NCBI GenBank assembly: GCA_011390635.1
Contig: JAABSA010000008.1
Coordinates: 57,454-119,522 of the forward strand
Source of the DNA: Desulfotignum sp.
GTDB taxonomy: Bacteria; Desulfobacterota; Desulfobacteria; Desulfobacterales; Desulfobacteraceae
Length of the DNA: 62,069 bases
Direction of reading: 5' to 3'
The notes under the pieces were generated by a model, which worked only from the letters and a program-made list of their open reading frames with translations, was not told the origin of the DNA and ran no database searches. Position numbers and translations under genes: made by a program. Shown one piece after another: positions 59,093 through 62,069 of the stretch; position 1 is the stretch's first letter; each line of letters starts with the position of its first letter.

Positions 59093-59895
59093 CAGAAAAA
59101 ACTTTCCGGAACCACGATGACATCATCCGGCAGCACGGGTTCATCCATGTTCACATTTTGAAATACTTTCTTTTCTCCGTTCACCACCCGGATGATGCGC
59201 ACCTTGTTTTTTGAAGCAATATTGGTAAATCCGCCGGCCTTGGTAATGGCCTTGATAACACTCAGGTTTGATTCAAACTTATAGGAATCGGGTTTTTCCA
59301 CCTCTCCGGATACATAATAGGTGTCTGCCTTTGAAATATAAACATTGTCATTGTCCTGAATCAGGATATTCAATGATGCATCCCCTTTTTTGATAAGTTT
59401 TTCCAGATCCAGGACAATCTGGCCCTGCGGGCTGTCTGAGTCGCCTGTGCGTTTGATGGTGGCTGTATTGCCGGCATCCTCCGTAATCCCGCCTGCTTTG
59501 GAAATAAATTCCAGGAAGGTGACCCTGCCCCGCAGTTCATACTGCCCCGGATTTTTGATCTGCCCCAGGATCAACGCTTTTTTGCTGCGGTGTTCGGTGA
59601 TGAAGACATCCACCTGGGGGCTGACCAGGTATCCGTCCGCCAAAAGGGATTCAATCTTTGCCGCCACCCGGGAAACCGTCAGGTCTTTTACGGAAATTTC
59701 CCCCACCAGCGGCACCCGGATGGTATCACCGGCACTTACCCGCACCGTGGTGGACAGATCCGGATTCTCATACACCTTGAGTTCCAGCACATCCCCTTCC
59801 CCGACAATATATTCCTGGCACAGGGCCGGCTGCCAGAAACACATCCCGGCCACTATACAAAAGATGCCCAGAAGATGTCGTGTCATATTTCCCAT
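59092..59895 (-). CDS. Wza-like polysaccharide export protein
   Basis: A 267-residue protein with a signal sequence (about 1-27) and the poly_export opening YIVGEGDVLELKVYENPDLS followed by SLBB repeats (about 110-265; ALILGQIKNPGQYEL, YYVSGEVEKPDSYKF). It forms the outer-membrane pore or its periplasmic part for polysaccharide export. Start is uncertain: ATG at 59895 or 59886, both with poor ribosome sites; upstream frame extension to 60093 is over the barrel gene. Works with Wzc and the beta-barrel neighbour. Confidence 0.88.
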   Translation of the reverse strand: MGNMTRHLLGIFCIVAGMCFWQPALCQEYIVGEGDVLELKVYENPDLSTTVRVSAGDTIRVPLVGEISVKDLTVSRVAAKIESLLADGYLVSPQVDVFITEHRSKKALILGQIKNPGQYELRGRVTFLEFISKAGGITEDAGNTATIKRTGDSDSPQGQIVLDLEKLIKKGDASLNILIQDNDNVYISKADTYYVSGEVEKPDSYKFESNLSVIKAITKAGGFTNIASKNKVRIIRVVNGEKKVFQNVNMDEPVLPDDVIVVPESFF

Positions 59896-59902
59896 CAGGC
59901 AG

Positions 59903-61366
59903 CTACAGACGCGCGGTGACCCGCAGATAAAACTGGTTAACTTCATAATCAAAAAAATCGATGTTTGAATCATTGTCAAAATAGGTGTATCCCAGATCAA
60001 AAAACAGCCATCTTCTGGGTTCAAACCGGATGGCCGGGCCGATACTGAAGAACCGGTCATCCCGGTTGATGCCGTTGTATTCATTTTCTTCATATACGAG
60101 GTTCAGGTTTCCGGACCATTTTTCATTGAACCGCTGCAGCAGACCGATATCGATGCCTGTGGACAGAAAACTGGAAGCCCCGGCCAGATCGGATTCATGG
60201 AACTTGCGGTACCCCATTACATTAACACCCCGCTTGGCGGTAAAATTATGCTGGGTCTGCAGTTCAACGCTGAACCCGTCCTGGTCTTTTACCCTGTCAT
60301 CTTCAAAATCTTTTTCCAGGTATCCCAGCCGGAAGGTCCCCCGGGAGCGGGCCGTAACTTCCCAGGATATCCCGCCGTAATACCCGGTTTCCACATTGTC
60401 ATTGATGGTGCCGGTATCAAATGCAATGTCTGCATACCGGATACCGGCCAGAAGAGCGGTCTTGGGTTTGAACTTGTAAAACAGGGTCAGCCCGAGAGAG
60501 TTGTCATTTCTGTCCCGGTATTCAACAAAAGATTCTTTGTAATTGAGATCATAATTGGCATAATTGAACTGCAGTTTGAACTTTCTGGAATCACTGTCAA
60601 AGGTGGTGATGAAATCAAACAGGTTGTCCCGGTGCCGAAACAGGGTATCATCAATCCCGTTGCCGGCAATTTCTTCTCTGTCATGGAAAACATCGATCAC
60701 ATCGAATGACAGCCCGGAATTGAAATTATACTGGAACAGGCCTTCCAGTGTATGGTTCCAGTGATCGTGCCGGGAGTTATCCCCATACATGATCAGTTCA
60801 GGAGAATACAATCCATAAAGCTGGTACCGCCTGGTGGCATCCGGTTTGATGCGGCCAAGTTTCAGACCGCCGGGCGAAGTGAGGTTGGTATCGATGGTAA
60901 GCAGCTTTTCCCGGTTGGCAGGAAGGGCCAGCCAGATGCCCGGTGCAATGGTGGTGACCCAGTCTGATTTTTTGTTATCCCTGGTGGCAAACAGGTTGTC
61001 GGTATGAAGGACCTGGAAACTGACAAACGGATGAATCCGCCCCCCCTGCCTGCCGAAGATATCCGCACCGATACCCTCTTCTTGTGAAATGGTTGTGCCT
61101 TCGGTCTGGCCTACGGGAACGGGTGTCTGCGGGGACTGGCCCAGGGGAGGAGACGGTGCCTGAAACTGACCCTGTGGAACCGGCTGTGCCGGGGACTGAC
61201 CCGGAGGAATGGCCGGCGTCTGTATACCGGCAGGAACCTCTGACTGGGCAATAAGAATGGGACCCAGAGACGTCTGACCGGTCGTCGGAATCTCCTGGGC
61301 AAAGGCACCAGGTATGGCCACGGCCATAACCATCAGCAACAGTATCAGGTACTTGTTGTTTTTCAT
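59903..61366 (-). CDS. Outer-membrane beta-barrel protein of the exopolysaccharide cluster
   Basis: A 487-residue protein with a signal peptide (about 1-24), a Pro/Gln-rich linker with repeated PxGQ units (about 45-100), and a barrel made of alternating strands to the C-terminal aromatic pattern (NQFYLRVTARL). It resembles BBP2-type barrels found beside Wza in polysaccharide loci and may form the exit channel. AAAAAGG precedes the ATG at 61366. It is eight bases from the Wza-like gene. Confidence 0.82.
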   Translation of the reverse strand: MKNNKYLILLLMVMAVAIPGAFAQEIPTTGQTSLGPILIAQSEVPAGIQTPAIPPGQSPAQPVPQGQFQAPSPPLGQSPQTPVPVGQTEGTTISQEEGIGADIFGRQGGRIHPFVSFQVLHTDNLFATRDNKKSDWVTTIAPGIWLALPANREKLLTIDTNLTSPGGLKLGRIKPDATRRYQLYGLYSPELIMYGDNSRHDHWNHTLEGLFQYNFNSGLSFDVIDVFHDREEIAGNGIDDTLFRHRDNLFDFITTFDSDSRKFKLQFNYANYDLNYKESFVEYRDRNDNSLGLTLFYKFKPKTALLAGIRYADIAFDTGTINDNVETGYYGGISWEVTARSRGTFRLGYLEKDFEDDRVKDQDGFSVELQTQHNFTAKRGVNVMGYRKFHESDLAGASSFLSTGIDIGLLQRFNEKWSGNLNLVYEENEYNGINRDDRFFSIGPAIRFEPRRWLFFDLGYTYFDNDSNIDFFDYEVNQFYLRVTARL

Positions 61367-61477
61367 GGGAAGCCTTTTTGATGAACCCGTTTTTAACATT
61401 TCAGCATATCATTGGTTATGGCCTGGTGAACTTTTGGGAACAATAGACCCGGAACAGCTGATATGTCAACAAAAATT

Positions 61478-61509
61478 CGCCCCGGCTGCACTGAACCAGG
61501 GCGTTTCTT
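61478..61509 (-). terminator. Hairpin terminator downstream of the exported-protein gene
   Basis: CGCCCCGG (61478-61485) pairs with CCAGGGCG (61496-61503) with one mismatch. On the minus strand it is followed by AATTTTTG; on the plus strand by TTTCTTA. It would end transcription of the gene at 61556 and might act both ways. Confidence 0.6.
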
Positions 61510-61555
61510 ACATATATCGTCCCGATACCGGCCGGAACAGAAAAACTGCTCTCTT

Positions 61556-62069
61556 CTAATTGATGGACGAGGCTGAAAACGGCTTAACCGGTATATCCCC
61601 CCCCCGTTGGATTACCGGTACAGGGTCCAGTACGGCCTCTGTATATGCCAGACCTGTCTGCTGAAGGCACTGGGCCTGGGCGATTTCATCCCTGTCATAC
61701 ACCGGCTCTCCCAGGGGCGTGATGGCCTCGGCCGCAGCCCTGGCAACGATCTGTTTTTGAATGCCGGCCTCTGTGGCACACATGCACACCTGGTTCAGGT
61801 CCACTTCCCCGCCATAGCCGTAAATATGCTTGATGGTCAAATAGGGGTTGTATTCCAGATCTACCGCAATCTTCATGGCTTCGCAGGGAGATGCTTTTTC
61901 ATCCATTGCCTGGATAATGGCCTCTTCCAATACGGTTTCTTCGGCCGGCGTATAGGCCAGTCCCTCGGTCTTCAGCTGACGGCTGTTCTCTTTGCCGGCC
62001 TGCAGTTTTTCAATATATTCTTTTTCCCAGGCAGCAGCCGGACCGGCCCAGAAAATCATCACCAGTGTG
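61556..62069 (-). CDS. Exported hypothetical protein, 5' end outside window
   Basis: At least 168 residues; the frame stays open to the window edge, where a hydrophobic stretch ending MIFWAGPAAAWE looks like the end of a signal peptide, so the true start is beyond 62069. The mature part has no domain I recognise: charged helices, a tyrosine/glycine segment (IKHIYGYGGEVDLNQVC) and several cysteines. Same strand as the polysaccharide genes but separated by a terminator, so its membership in that cluster is uncertain. Confidence 0.65.
   Translation of the reverse strand, partial: TLVMIFWAGPAAAWEKEYIEKLQAGKENSRQLKTEGLAYTPAEETVLEEAIIQAMDEKASPCEAMKIAVDLEYNPYLTIKHIYGYGGEVDLNQVCMCATEAGIQKQIVARAAAEAITPLGEPVYDRDEIAQAQCLQQTGLAYTEAVLDPVPVIQRGGDIPVKPFSASSIN

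Overview
The window looks like a chromosomal segment of a strictly anaerobic Desulfobacterota bacterium, most likely a sulfate reducer of the Desulfobacter/Desulfotignum kind. The evidence is gene content: HdrA/HdrB/HdrC, an MvhD-like subunit and an FrhB/FdhB-like subunit; two ferredoxin-MinD ATPases with two NifX-like proteins (orange-protein type operon); a DUF362/ferredoxin pair; molybdenum cofactor genes; and many two-component proteins. It has no rRNA, tRNA, CRISPR array or intact insertion sequence that I can see. The lineage is inference from gene content only.

Layout. 14-2954: molybdopterin genes (moaE-like, mobA) on minus, then pyrR, moaB and a small unknown gene on plus. 2962-6126: a degenerate YchF-like GTPase, a YhbY-like RNA-binding protein, a CopZ-like metallochaperone and an HD-GYP protein. 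6331-13023: a livMHKGF-type ABC transporter operon ending in an acyl-CoA ligase. 13237-14448: DAHP synthase behind an attenuator with an aromatic leader peptide. 14617-19803: a large SLC13/TrkA-C transporter, an alpha/beta hydrolase and a radical SAM protein.

19775-34887 is a large minus-strand redox and signalling block: two kinases (one with periplasmic haem-type motifs), hdrB, hdrC, an HdrA with a CheY-like receiver inside it, an FrhB/FdhB-like protein, an MvhD-like protein, an HdrA with an NfnB/GltD-like insert, and a receiver-kinase. Divergent from it, behind a perfect -24/-12 promoter sequence, is the ferredoxin-ATPase/NifX operon (35344-38415). Together these suggest flavin-based electron bifurcation coupled to several sensory inputs.

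38825-44654 holds a PocR sensor protein, an rRNA methyltransferase-like protein, a toxin-antitoxin pair with an operator palindrome, a DUF547 protein, and a membrane ferredoxin/DUF362 pair. 44974-50665 has a GAF protein, a NarX/NarL-like pair and a MotAB-like pair. 50734-54374 has envelope and unknown genes. 54510-62069 is an exopolysaccharide cluster (O-antigen-ligase/TPR, Wzc, Wza, beta-barrel, exported protein).

The most unusual non-coding signal is a family of four plus-strand hairpin elements (about 1.3, 17.9, 18.1 and 45.7 kb). Outer stems differ in sequence but stay self-complementary. The core is shared (GGRCYGTCAGA ... TCTCRGGCC) and shows a compensatory base-pair change. I could not match it to a known element. 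The second is the DAHP synthase attenuator at 13237-13370.
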